Assembly (NCBI GenBank): GCA_028281495.1
Contig: JANQJU010000034.1
Location: 1 to 64,000 of the forward strand
Source: SAR324 cluster bacterium
Lineage (GTDB): Bacteria > SAR324 > NAC60-12
DNA length: 64,000 nt
Direction of reading: 5' to 3'
How positions within the stretch are numbered: position 1 is the first letter of the stretch; each line of letters starts with the position of its first letter. The translations under genes and the position numbers were made by a program. Below are positions 25,701 through 34,032 of the stretch, one piece after another. The notes below the pieces were generated by a model. The model had not been told where the DNA came from, searched no databases, and saw nothing but the letters and a program-made list of their open reading frames with translations.

Positions 25701-27338
25701 TTCCTGAGCAATGCTGCTCCGTATTTGATCGGCGGCTTCTTCTACGTTCAACCGGAGCGAATCTCGATTCACTTCCTGAACCACGACCAATTGTGGCGCT
25801 CCCTGCTCCGAATCGATTGAGAAGGCAACCGACCCACTTGCACGCAACCCAGGATGTGAAGTTTCCGACAATCGCTCGATATCGTGTGGATAGTAATTGC
25901 GTCCGCGAACAATGATTAAGTCCTTGGCACGTCCGGTGACAAACAATTCGTTTTCCAACAAAAACCCTAAATCGCCGGTACGCAAAAAGGGGCCTTCCTT
26001 GGTATCGGACGTGAAGGCATGAAAAGTGGCTTCTGACGCTGCTGAATTCCCCCAGTACCCTTCCGCAACGTGTGGACCTTGGACCCAAATTTCCCCCACA
26101 CTCCCCTCGGCACAAACACAACCTGTATCCGAGTTGACAATCCGAATTTGCTGTTGTTGGGGTGAGGTGCCACTCCCCACCAAGTCTACCTGATTGGCTT
26201 GATGTGAATGGGTGGCAATCCCGACTTTTTGCTCCAACGCGCTGCGATCAAAAGATTGAATTCGGGCGGTCTCATTCCTTCGTCCTCCTGTTACGAACAA
26301 AGTGGTCTCGGCTAAGCCATAACAGGGGTAAAGTGTTTCGATTCGTAAGCCTGAGACTCGAAAAGCCTCTGAAAAGCGTTGCAAGGTTTGGGCACGAACC
26401 GGTTCTGCTCCATTGGCCGCAAATTTCCAGCCACTCAAATCCAAAGCTTCTCGTTGTGGCAGCGTGGTTTTTTCCACACACAAGTCGTATGCGAAGTTGG
26501 GGCCCCCCGCCATCGTTCCTTGAAATCGATCCAAGGCTTGAAGCCAGCGCAGCGGCTTTTCTAAAAAGCTCATCGGCGGCATGAACACACAATGCGCACC
26601 CAAGAACGCAGATTGCAGGATGTTTCCGATCAATCCCATGTCATGATAAAGCGGTGCCCACGATACAAAGACATCTGACTCTGAACTTTCAAATGCGCCT
26701 TGCATCATTTTTTCATTGGCGAGCAAGTTGTTGTGACTCACCATCACCCCTTTGGGTTCCGAGGTAGAACCGGAAGTGTATTGCAAAAAAGCCAGTGTGT
26801 TTCCTGTAATTTCAGTCGGCCGGAACGGGCAATTTCCCGAAGAAAGGGCATCGGATGCCATCCAATGAATCGAGGTCAACTCAGGAATCTGTTGGGCGCC
26901 TTTTTGCAACTGAGGCAAGGCATCTGCATTTGTCAATATCAAGGAAACCCCTGCATCTTTGACTATGGATTGGATGCGTTCCGTGGGACGATTCCGACGG
27001 GGGGGGTAAGCGGGGACTGCAATCACTCCGGCATATAAGCACGCAAAAAAGGCGAACACATAATCGAGTCCGGATGGATACAGCAATAAGGCCCGGTCGC
27101 CTGGAGAAACCACGGCTTGCAAATGAGCCGCTATGATCTGCACCGCTTCATCCAACTCCCGATAAGTGCATGAAACTCCCGAGCCTTCACCGTGGGTTAA
27201 AAAGGTATACGCAATCCGCTCGGGATGATGTTGGGAGCGCCATCGCATGAGTTGCACAAAGTCAGAAAATTCGGATACCGGTGAAACGACGGTATCCGCT
27301 GTCGCAATAACGTCCGGATCAATTGTATTGGGTTTCAT
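22716..27338 (-). CDS. FAAL - ACP - condensation - TauD/SyrP-type hydroxylase protein
   Basis: The ATG at 27338 has GAGGGGG six bases upstream and overlaps the exporter's end by 20 bp. Of 1540 residues, 20-590 are a fatty acyl-AMP ligase (YTSGSTSEPKG at about 187). The ACP has GLDSM (Ser658), and the C domain has intact HHLVADG (853-859). A basic linker leads to a Fe(II)/2-oxoglutarate oxygenase (about 1225-1530) with the HNE metal site (1316-1318), His1509 in VAHGRTPF, and the GPRE arginine that should hold 2-oxoglutarate. It most resembles SyrP-type beta-hydroxylases. It should load a fatty acid, acylate the next protein's amino acid and hydroxylate that residue. No adenylation domain for an amino acid is present here. 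Confidence 0.92.
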   Translation of the reverse strand: MKPNTIDPDVIATADTVVSPVSEFSDFVQLMRWRSQHHPERIAYTFLTHGEGSGVSCTYRELDEAVQIIAAHLQAVVSPGDRALLLYPSGLDYVFAFFACLYAGVIAVPAYPPRRNRPTERIQSIVKDAGVSLILTNADALPQLQKGAQQIPELTSIHWMASDALSSGNCPFRPTEITGNTLAFLQYTSGSTSEPKGVMVSHNNLLANEKMMQGAFESSESDVFVSWAPLYHDMGLIGNILQSAFLGAHCVFMPPMSFLEKPLRWLQALDRFQGTMAGGPNFAYDLCVEKTTLPQREALDLSGWKFAANGAEPVRAQTLQRFSEAFRVSGLRIETLYPCYGLAETTLFVTGGRRNETARIQSFDRSALEQKVGIATHSHQANQVDLVGSGTSPQQQQIRIVNSDTGCVCAEGSVGEIWVQGPHVAEGYWGNSAASEATFHAFTSDTKEGPFLRTGDLGFLLENELFVTGRAKDLIIVRGRNYYPHDIERLSETSHPGLRASGSVAFSIDSEQGAPQLVVVQEVNRDSLRLNVEEAADQIRSSIAQEMDLLVDQVVLVKPMRVPKTSSGKVQRSKCKAMYVSGTLEVLGTSVLETQTPHNTSSSVLPHLRNLSEIFSRPEAEQVGLLQQALQHRVASLFGRSQDRIDLSKPLLDLGLDSMHTIELADWIETSWQVQIPLSERFLDATIAELSQRIFKKKHSAKADKLSNSTTLRAVPREPTLPLSYPQQRIWFVEYTHPGKAAYHIPMAIRWETLIDMKALQSSINALIGRHEILRANFQLVAGTPRQMIRDTRTLEVQSIDLQEVEASHRESALKQCLQDEIQRPFDLENDLLLRATRLSLGDQDSVLLLNFHHLVADGWSIGVFLEELVALYHATQHGVPVVWPKLPLQYVDFAVCQRHWVQSGCLETELNYWKQQLHQAPPFLNLPTDFDAETAESLCGDRVPFLLPQPLTDSLRDLSQQQGVTLFMTLLATFQALLFHYTDNEDIVVGTDIANRPGNQTKRIMGVFVNQLVLRTSLTNNPTFVELLRRVKQVALDAYTHQNVPFDLLVETLQPKRKPNRNPLFQVMFVMENHPLPEGHQKGEKLSLLETESGGSPFDVSCVLVEENHRLRGELKYNKSLFRIERIQQMAQHYQSLLKAAVVNPNQSLLQLCETLTDSETNQRQNRLDALKQLKASKMKTLRQRRREGSRRAVILNEENISKIASKVDVQSLVSTEWLPDGQPLPRVFRANVAGVDAMRWAQSNRQWIETELYQTGAVLFRGFPITDADRFQGLIQSLGGTPMEYQERSSPRHSVQGNIYTSTDHPSNESIFVHNEQSYNLRFPSRIWFFCKTPALEGGFTPLADTRKVLQRLTPDIRDEFRKRHYQYVRNFGTGIGLHWKETFQTEDKSIVDAYCQQNGIETRWQGDLLQVRQVRQAIAQHPQTKEQVWFNHATFFHFSTLPFRTQQQLRKVFSESELPNNTYYGDRTPFAPEVLRTLRAAYEAEAYRFHWKAGDVLLVDNMLVAHGRTPFSGPREVFAAMTDPCSWDSVSVEQTGK

Positions 27339-29013
27339 AATTCCCCCTCTGGATCTCAACAATTTGGCCAGTTTCCATACGCACCAATTGATCAGCTATA
27401 TGGAAATAGCGGTCATCATGACTTATAACGAGTATGGCTTTGCCCTGCTGCTTCAACTTCAACAAAATCTGATTGTAAAACACATCTTTGAACACAGGGT
27501 CTTGGTCAGCCGCCCATTCATCGAAAACAAACAACTCACGATTTTCGAGATACGCGACCAACAGGGCCAACCGTTTGCGCTGACCGTCTGAAAGCGACAG
27601 CGTGGACAAACGATTGTCTTGCACGTGCACCTTGTCGGAAAGTTCCAACTCTTTAAGATACTTTCCTGCCAATCGGTCCAATTCCTCAACGTTGGCGACC
27701 CCCGCAATCTTGGAAAATAAATAGAAATCAGTAGAGATTGCCGAGATCGCTTCTCGATAAAGATTGCGGTTGGATTCATCAATGATCACTTCATCAAACG
27801 ACAAAGCACCGCTTGTGGGGAAGTAATGCAAAGCGATCAACTTGCCCAATGTGGATTTGCCCGAACCGTTTCCACCAACCAAAAACGTGATTTCCCCTTT
27901 CCGTAGCGTTAGATCGATAGGTCCCAGCACAAAGTGATTTTTTTCTGCCAACCCAGGATATTCATGAGTGAGGCGTTCTAACCGGATACACTCCCACTGC
28001 GGGCATTCGTCTTTTGGAGCATCCCCCTGAGACTCTTCGGGCATCGATTGAAGTAAACGATGCACACTGGCCAAAGAGACTTTGGCTTCTTGAATCGTGG
28101 AAAGGTTGTTGAGTATGGCCACCATCGGAGTGGTGATGTAAAGCATTGCCATGAGGGTTCCTAGCATCACATCTTGAGGAAGAGTGTACGCTTCCACTAA
28201 AATGAAAATCACCATGCCTAGTGCGACAAATGCGATCAAATCGCCGTAAGAAACAGCCGCGTTTAAGATGGTCTTTCCGTTTTTCAGATGTTTCGTGTAC
28301 TGGTCTTCAGCCGCAATCAGATCTTCCCCCCAAAAGGCCTGCCGTTTTTCCTGATTGAGTTTGAGTTCCTTCGCGCCATACAGAAGCCCCCGCATGGATT
28401 CTTGTAATGATTCAAACGTCACGCGGGCCTGTTTGATGTAGCTCGCCCCCCATAGGATGGCGACACGATAAGTCACCACACCAAAGACCAACGCCCCGAT
28501 CACAAAGTAAAACACATCCGCATCTTGGTAGAATACAAAGCCCAACAACCCAATCACCGCCACCACATTGATGTAAACCATCGGCATGATGGATATCCCG
28601 TTGATGATTTGAGGGATATCCATTGTCAGCGCCACCAACAAACGAGAGGATCCCATTGTCTCTAGCGCTTGAATGGGCATGCGCAAAATACGTTGATACA
28701 ACCGAATCCTAAGATCGGTTGCTGCGGAGATTGAGACCCTTGCCAACAAAATTTGTGACAAGGCTCGCATGATCATGATGAACAAACACACTCCCAGAAA
28801 TGTGAGCGCCAAACGCGGTTTCGTAATTTCGATACTTCCGATCCAATAACCTTCCGGCTGCCGAGCTTCGAACAGTCGAAATGGCAAGGGTTCAATGGCA
28901 ATCAATGTTAGGGGGATCAATGACGAGTAAGCAAACCCAGCCAAGACTCCAAGAACGATGGAGAGAAACACTTTATTGGGCGATTTTTCTAAAAGTAGGC
29001 TCATCAAAGTCAT
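27319..29013 (-). CDS. Cyclic-peptide-type ABC exporter (PvdE/SyrD family)
   Basis: A 564-residue half-transporter with about six membrane segments in residues 15-300 and an ATPase at the end. Walker A is GGNGSGKST (381-389), the signature is LSLSDGQ (472-478) and Walker B is LFVFDEWAADQDP. The DEWAADQDP form and overall length are typical of the SyrD/PvdE exporters that move peptide products across the inner membrane; PvdE carries acylated ferribactin into the periplasm. It lies between the acylase gene and the FAAL gene, 51 bp after the former and overlapping the latter, which ties export to the assembly line. The ATG at 29013 has no clear ribosome-binding site; 29004 is an alternative. Confidence 0.92.
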   Translation of the reverse strand: MTLMSLLLEKSPNKVFLSIVLGVLAGFAYSSLIPLTLIAIEPLPFRLFEARQPEGYWIGSIEITKPRLALTFLGVCLFIMIMRALSQILLARVSISAATDLRIRLYQRILRMPIQALETMGSSRLLVALTMDIPQIINGISIMPMVYINVVAVIGLLGFVFYQDADVFYFVIGALVFGVVTYRVAILWGASYIKQARVTFESLQESMRGLLYGAKELKLNQEKRQAFWGEDLIAAEDQYTKHLKNGKTILNAAVSYGDLIAFVALGMVIFILVEAYTLPQDVMLGTLMAMLYITTPMVAILNNLSTIQEAKVSLASVHRLLQSMPEESQGDAPKDECPQWECIRLERLTHEYPGLAEKNHFVLGPIDLTLRKGEITFLVGGNGSGKSTLGKLIALHYFPTSGALSFDEVIIDESNRNLYREAISAISTDFYLFSKIAGVANVEELDRLAGKYLKELELSDKVHVQDNRLSTLSLSDGQRKRLALLVAYLENRELFVFDEWAADQDPVFKDVFYNQILLKLKQQGKAILVISHDDRYFHIADQLVRMETGQIVEIQRGNYETQYN

Positions 29014-29064
29014 ACTATCAATTTGTTAGGATTCTGATTTCCTGTCAGGATCTAGGCAAATCCA

Positions 29065-31476
29065 TCAAGGCTTGGGGCTTCCGTCCCCAAATTGCGGCGA
29101 CAAAAATTGTAAATTGAGATTCCGCTCGATCAGATCGTCATAATGCGAACTCAATGGATTCCCAGACTGACCCGTTGGCAGCAAAAAGTGTCCACGAGGC
29201 TCCTTTCCCAGTTCGATGATTTGGCGATATGAGGCCCCATAACTTTGAGTGAATTCGTCTTCATCGTTAAAATTTGCAGGGGCTACATTCACGGTATTGG
29301 CATCTCCTCCGTGGGGCACCTCGCGATGAAAGAGTTTCTCAATCACCCGTACTTCACTGAACGGCATATGATTGAATTGAGCTTGATGGAGTTCACCCCA
29401 GTGCCAATCCTCCATATCATTGCCTAACAACAATTCTAGTTCCTCCAGGCTTTGCTGAAAGGCCCTATGGACCAATCTTTGACAAGTTTCCGATTCGGAC
29501 GTCTGAATATCGTCACACCAGGTTTGATTGTCTGTTTCCAAAACCGTTCTTAGAAAAAAAGGGTTGTGCCGCGTTAAGAAAGTTTGCAAGGAATCAGCAC
29601 GGCGGAAGTGAGTCCACACCCCCCACAAATCGTCTTCAATCATTTCGGTGAGCAAGTGCTTGACCCATCCTCGATACAAGATAGCCGCCACGCTGCTCTG
29701 ATCACTCACGCCATCCCAATTCCTTAAGTATTCGAGAGCTTCACGCTCCTGGGCGTTTGTAGGATCGATTCTTAATAAGAACGGCAGCAGCTCTTGTGTC
29801 TGTAGACTGTTTTGATCTCCTTGGATGGTGGCCATGTCCGCTACGGTTAATTTGTCAGAAACTCGAATTTTCTGTTTCAGTAGATCGGCAATACGTTGCG
29901 CTCGGTAAGGTCGCGCCCAATCCACCGTCAAATGATAGGGATAGGAATCAGGAACGATCTTCTGATTGGCAGTAACCAAAAACCCGGTGTCTGGATTGAG
30001 TCGGTGAGGTAACTCATCGAATGGGATCCAGTCGATCCATTCGTGGTCTCCTGACCATCCCGGAACGGGCAAACTGCCATTGCCCGTTTGGCGAATGGGG
30101 ATCTTTCCAGATGCTGTATACCCGATGTTTCCTTCTCGGTCGGCATACACAAAATTCAGATTCGGCGCGACATGCCCCCTCAAGGCTTCTCGAAACTCCT
30201 TCCAGTTCCGGGCGTAATTGATGTTCAAGAAGCTTTCGTAACTGGTATCGGTCGTTTCCAAAGCATTCCAACGAAGGGCAATCGGTTCGCCCAACCTCGA
30301 AAAAATGTCGCTGATCACCGGACCATGCCGAGTGCGCCGTGACCTCCAAACCAAGGGTTCATAAGGTTCTCGCAGAAAACTGGGAAAGGGGGGACGCACT
30401 TGGATGAATTCCTCCACCACTTCCATTTTTTCTAACCCATGTTCCGTTCCGTAAAGATCCGGGTTTTGCGAATCCACCTTTTCCAAGTAAAGGTCTTGAA
30501 CGTCGGGCACCATGCTCGTGCCTCCCCAGGCAATGTGCTCATTGTGTCCTAACACGACGTAAGGAAGCCCAGGCAATGTGGCACCTTTCACATGAATAGA
30601 ATCGCCTTGCAGTTCAGCCAGATACCACCACGAGGGAATACGAAGCGGTAAGTGGGGATCGTTGACCAATAACGGATTCCCTGACTGAGTATGACGACCA
30701 TGAACCACCCATCCATTGCTGCCAACGTATTCACCACCAATCCCCATCTGTTGCTGAAATGCCTGACTCCATTCCAACAAGTCCGAAACCGATTGCCGAT
30801 GAGTATCCAAAGATGACAAAATGGTGATTCCGTCACTAGGATAGCCAGGAAGTACTTCGGAGGCTCGTTGGAGTCCAAGTTCCTGTACTAACAATCGACG
30901 GAGCAGTTCATGACGGTAATTTTCTCCCAAATTGAGTGCCATCATTTTCACCCAGACCAATGAATCGTATACCGACCAGGGTTCAGGCCGGTGCAGCGTC
31001 ATATAAAATTCAAGTGGCAAAACAGGGTCTTCATTCAACCATGCGTTCACACCATCTGAGTAAGCTTGAAGGCTTTTTTGAGCACGAGGGGTGAGTATTT
31101 TCCACGAATCCTTGGCACTACGGTACACCCCTAAAGTTCGCATGAATTCATCTGAGATCAGGGTTTCGATACCAAACAATTCACTGAGTCGACCCGCTCC
31201 AAGTCGGCGTTGAAGCTCCATTTGCCACAATCGTTCTTGGGCGTGCACATACCCGATTGCCCAAAATGCATCGGCATCGGTCTGCGCTGCGATTCGAGGA
31301 ACCCCTTCCGCATTGCGAATAATTTCTATCGGGCCTTGCTGTCCCTCGATTACCACTCGACTCTCGCCTTGGGGAAGGTCGCTTTTTAGATACACGACGA
31401 CTCCGAGCGTCACAGCAACCAGTGGAGCGACGATCCAGGCAAAGAATCGAATCCATAGCGTGAGATAAATAGACAT
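29065..31476 (-). CDS. Membrane-anchored penicillin-acylase-family Ntn hydrolase (PvdQ-like role)
   Basis: This 803-residue precursor has an N-terminal membrane anchor (about residues 7-30), an alpha-chain region beginning EIIRNAEGVPRI, and the self-cleavage site between G252 and S253 in YVGSNGWVV. Ser253 would become the N-terminal nucleophile. Further family marks are NDPHLPLRIPSWWY and, late, the HGGDANTVN motif. Penicillin and acyl-homoserine-lactone acylases cut amide-linked acyl groups in the periplasm; PvdQ removes the fatty acid from a pyoverdine precursor. As first gene of the operon, with GAGGAG before its ATG, it most likely deacylates the exported product. Lactone quenching is an alternative. 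Confidence 0.9.
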   Translation of the reverse strand: MSIYLTLWIRFFAWIVAPLVAVTLGVVVYLKSDLPQGESRVVIEGQQGPIEIIRNAEGVPRIAAQTDADAFWAIGYVHAQERLWQMELQRRLGAGRLSELFGIETLISDEFMRTLGVYRSAKDSWKILTPRAQKSLQAYSDGVNAWLNEDPVLPLEFYMTLHRPEPWSVYDSLVWVKMMALNLGENYRHELLRRLLVQELGLQRASEVLPGYPSDGITILSSLDTHRQSVSDLLEWSQAFQQQMGIGGEYVGSNGWVVHGRHTQSGNPLLVNDPHLPLRIPSWWYLAELQGDSIHVKGATLPGLPYVVLGHNEHIAWGGTSMVPDVQDLYLEKVDSQNPDLYGTEHGLEKMEVVEEFIQVRPPFPSFLREPYEPLVWRSRRTRHGPVISDIFSRLGEPIALRWNALETTDTSYESFLNINYARNWKEFREALRGHVAPNLNFVYADREGNIGYTASGKIPIRQTGNGSLPVPGWSGDHEWIDWIPFDELPHRLNPDTGFLVTANQKIVPDSYPYHLTVDWARPYRAQRIADLLKQKIRVSDKLTVADMATIQGDQNSLQTQELLPFLLRIDPTNAQEREALEYLRNWDGVSDQSSVAAILYRGWVKHLLTEMIEDDLWGVWTHFRRADSLQTFLTRHNPFFLRTVLETDNQTWCDDIQTSESETCQRLVHRAFQQSLEELELLLGNDMEDWHWGELHQAQFNHMPFSEVRVIEKLFHREVPHGGDANTVNVAPANFNDEDEFTQSYGASYRQIIELGKEPRGHFLLPTGQSGNPLSSHYDDLIERNLNLQFLSPQFGDGSPKP

Positions 31477-31744
31477 CAGCAGTAAGGTCTCCTCATAAAT
31501 CTTTTTATGAATAATATCACCTAGATACGATGCCTCTTACCTGTCAATTGCTAACGAAAGAAATAGTAAATTTCCAGTGCAGAACTTGGCAATGTTGCCA
31601 TTAGTCATTTCTTTTTTTTTTAAAAATATAATTATAACAACGGATTGTTAGGGGAGTTCATTCGTGTTTCAAGAAGTTACTAACCGTTATTTGTCCCAGA
31701 CTCACGTTAAATTAAGGAAAGTGAAAAAAGTGGGGGGATAGCTC
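31477..31744 (-). promoter_or_regulatory. Probable promoter region of the synthase operon
   Basis: This 268-bp gap separates the TMTC-like gene from the first operon gene, both on the minus strand. Its middle (31605-31640) is very AT-rich and holds a perfect TATAAT on the minus strand at 31631-31636. The -35 area about 17 bp upstream is poor. GAGGAG at about 31488-31493 is the ribosome-binding site of the acylase gene. No other gap in the next 21 kb is large enough for a second strong promoter. Confidence 0.4.
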
Positions 31745-33544
31745 TTAAGAACAAGCGTTTTTCCAGTACTGGCATTCGCCGAGCTGGCAGACCAATTGGA
31801 AGGTTTCACACGCTTCCGACAATCGATTCAATTGGATGAGAGCATAGGCTCGGCCCAGGTGGTTGCCGATGTTGCTGGGTTGTAAGCGGATGGCCTGTGT
31901 GAAACTTTCCAACGCTTGAGGGAACTGCTGTAATTGAAGATGAGCCTGCCCTTTGAGGGAATAAGCATGTGGTAAGTCCACGGTGGCACGATAATAGTCG
32001 ATAGATTGGGATAATTCCAAACCACGATTTAAGCTTTGAAGCGCTAAGGCATAAGCCTGCTGTTCGATCAAAATTGCAGCTCGATAGATGTAAGCAGGAG
32101 CGTGCTCTGGGTCTGCTTGAATTGCGCTGTCTAAGGCTTGAATGGCGTGTGCGTATTGTTTTTGAATGTGGTAGGCCTTTCCCAACAAGGCCAAAGACGG
32201 TGCGTGGGGTCCTCGGAGTTCGGTCACTCTGTTGAGTGCATCGATTCCTTTTGGATAGTCTTGTTGGGCAAGATACACCAAACCCAAATTTGAATACCCT
32301 GCCCACGATTGGGGGTTTTTTTCGACCGTCGCTTGCCACAATGAAAGCTGAGTGCGGTAGTCTTGCACCTGATTCCAGGTGAGACCACAAAGTGGAATCG
32401 CCAGAGCAATTGGCAGAATCACCCTAGCTTGAATTCGAGGGATTCGTTTGGAAATCGACTGAGAAATTTCAGAAACCGCCAAAGCCACGAGAAAGAAAAT
32501 TGCCAGACTCGGCAACGCGACCCAATGATCGGATACGTAAGAAAAGCGATGAAAGGCATTGTCAAAAAACCCCATCACCGGAAACAAGGTCACTCCAAAC
32601 ACACCCAGCCCTAAAGCGACCCCACGCCCCCAAGTTTGATGTTTATACAGCAACAGGCTCCCCCCAATCAGGATCGAAATCGCCGGAAGCAACAAAGAAG
32701 GGGAGATAACCTCGAATGACCATTTGGGATAGGTGAAAATCAGCGGGTAAGGAGCAAATAGCTTTTGCAAATAAAAGAAGGGGACATGAATCGCAATCAG
32801 CAAACGATCTGCAAAGTTGAGATCAAATTCAGGACGAGATACACCAAACACATTGTATTCGTACCAAACCCGAATCGCGGCGAAAGCAATCGATATTGCA
32901 AAAAATGGAATCAAGCGGAGCCACACCAAAGCGTTCCAAGAGAGACGCTGCCAATAGCGCACCAAGATTAACACTACAGGCAACATGACCGGAGACGATT
33001 TACTGAGCATGGCCAAGGCAAAAAAGACAACAGCACCTAGATACGTTGTCTTTTTCCCGGAACGTTCTGCTTCGACGAAGCTCCAAAGTGTCAGGATGTA
33101 AAAAATCCCTGCCAGCAAGTTCCTACGTTGTGTCAGCCACACCACCGACTGCACAAAAATCGGATGGAACGCCACACAAACGACCATCACCCAAGCCCCG
33201 GGAATTTTTAGCCGCCGAAACACCAACCACAACAACCCGACGGTTACGATATGTAAAATCACGTTGATGCTGTGGGATACACGGAGGTTCTCCCCAAATA
33301 TTTGCCGTTCGAGCCAAAACGAGGTGCGAGTCAAAGGTATATACGGCCAACCGATAGAATCTTCTTGAGCCGTCCAAATCGATATAATGCCGTTGGGAGA
33401 AGTCAGGAGAGAGTCTTTTTGAATTAAGACGAGGTCATCTAAGAGGTAATCGCTATCCAGTGCAGGGGCATACAATATGAACACGAGGATAGCGACTGAG
33501 GTCAGACAGGCCAAAGGAAGAATACGTTGCATCCCGAAATTCAC
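31745..33544 (-). CDS. TMTC-like membrane protein with C-terminal TPR repeats (GT-C fold)
   Basis: Of 599 residues, the first 400 contain about ten membrane helices. The first external loop holds the DDLVL acidic pair expected of GT-C glycosyltransferases, and HPIFVQSVVWLTQRRNLLAG resembles the eukaryotic TMTC and bacterial relatives. From about residue 415 there are five or six TPR units. It may transfer a sugar from a polyprenyl carrier to an exported protein or glycan. The start is GTG at 33544, overlapping the globin stop as GTGA, or ATG at 33532; the overlap argues for coupled translation with globin. It ends 268 bp before the synthase operon and is probably not part of it. Confidence 0.75.
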   Translation of the reverse strand: MNFGMQRILPLACLTSVAILVFILYAPALDSDYLLDDLVLIQKDSLLTSPNGIISIWTAQEDSIGWPYIPLTRTSFWLERQIFGENLRVSHSINVILHIVTVGLLWLVFRRLKIPGAWVMVVCVAFHPIFVQSVVWLTQRRNLLAGIFYILTLWSFVEAERSGKKTTYLGAVVFFALAMLSKSSPVMLPVVLILVRYWQRLSWNALVWLRLIPFFAISIAFAAIRVWYEYNVFGVSRPEFDLNFADRLLIAIHVPFFYLQKLFAPYPLIFTYPKWSFEVISPSLLLPAISILIGGSLLLYKHQTWGRGVALGLGVFGVTLFPVMGFFDNAFHRFSYVSDHWVALPSLAIFFLVALAVSEISQSISKRIPRIQARVILPIALAIPLCGLTWNQVQDYRTQLSLWQATVEKNPQSWAGYSNLGLVYLAQQDYPKGIDALNRVTELRGPHAPSLALLGKAYHIQKQYAHAIQALDSAIQADPEHAPAYIYRAAILIEQQAYALALQSLNRGLELSQSIDYYRATVDLPHAYSLKGQAHLQLQQFPQALESFTQAIRLQPSNIGNHLGRAYALIQLNRLSEACETFQLVCQLGECQYWKNACS

Positions 33545-33993
33545 TTCTGAACAATGTTGGTTTTTAGCCCTCCTAAGATTTGTAACAGTTCCGCTTTTTC
33601 GGCTTCTGGCACTTGAAAGGAGTCCAGCGTGGCGACCAAATTTTCAACCAGAGCATTGAAGTCGTCTTCTGTAATTCCCATGCCTTGATGCAGCGTGAAC
33701 ATGTCTCGCCCCGTATACCGACATCCGCCCCCTGTCAATAAGCATAGGTGCTCAGCAAGCAAGCGTTCGAACTTGGGTATGTTGGTTTTGGCAAAGAATT
33801 GGTTGATCCGGTCATCCGCAGCCACTCGCGCCGTCATGTCTTTCACCACTGCGGCAATTGCCTCTTCCCCCCCCAAGCGCTCGTAAAGGGTTGATCCGTC
33901 GGTGGAATCTTCATCATCGTTTCTGAGTGAACATGTGACCAACAAACCCAAACATATTCCGACGATGATTACCTTCCAGATGCTTTTTTTCAT
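33541..33993 (-). CDS. Exported truncated haemoglobin (group I), probable lipoprotein
   Basis: A 150-residue protein: a signal sequence ending LLVTC (Cys21) suggests a lipoprotein, though Thr at -1 is uncommon. After an acidic linker a TrHb group I globin begins at LYERLGGEEAI. H102 in LHQGMGI fits the proximal haem ligand, and FERLLAEHLCLLTGG is the typical E-F region. Most truncated globins are cytoplasmic, so an envelope location is unusual. It may bind oxygen or NO, or serve electron transfer outside the inner membrane. It lies between the porin gene (39 bp) and the TMTC-like gene (overlap), so all three are likely one unit. Confidence 0.82.
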   Translation of the reverse strand: MKKSIWKVIIVGICLGLLVTCSLRNDDEDSTDGSTLYERLGGEEAIAAVVKDMTARVAADDRINQFFAKTNIPKFERLLAEHLCLLTGGGCRYTGRDMFTLHQGMGITEDDFNALVENLVATLDSFQVPEAEKAELLQILGGLKTNIVQK

Positions 33994-34032
33994 TTCCTGC
34001 CCCCTATGGTTTGTTCAATTTTTGATGTGACT

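Noticed and set aside
25633..26121. 162-codon minus-strand frame inside the FAAL gene
   Set aside because: It overlaps completely a gene with clear domains in another frame and its translation is rich in Arg, Cys and Gly without a protein-like pattern.
29065..31476. Acyl-homoserine-lactone quorum quenching as the main role of the acylase
   Set aside because: Possible for the family, but its place at the head of a FAAL-started synthase and exporter operon makes product deacylation more likely.
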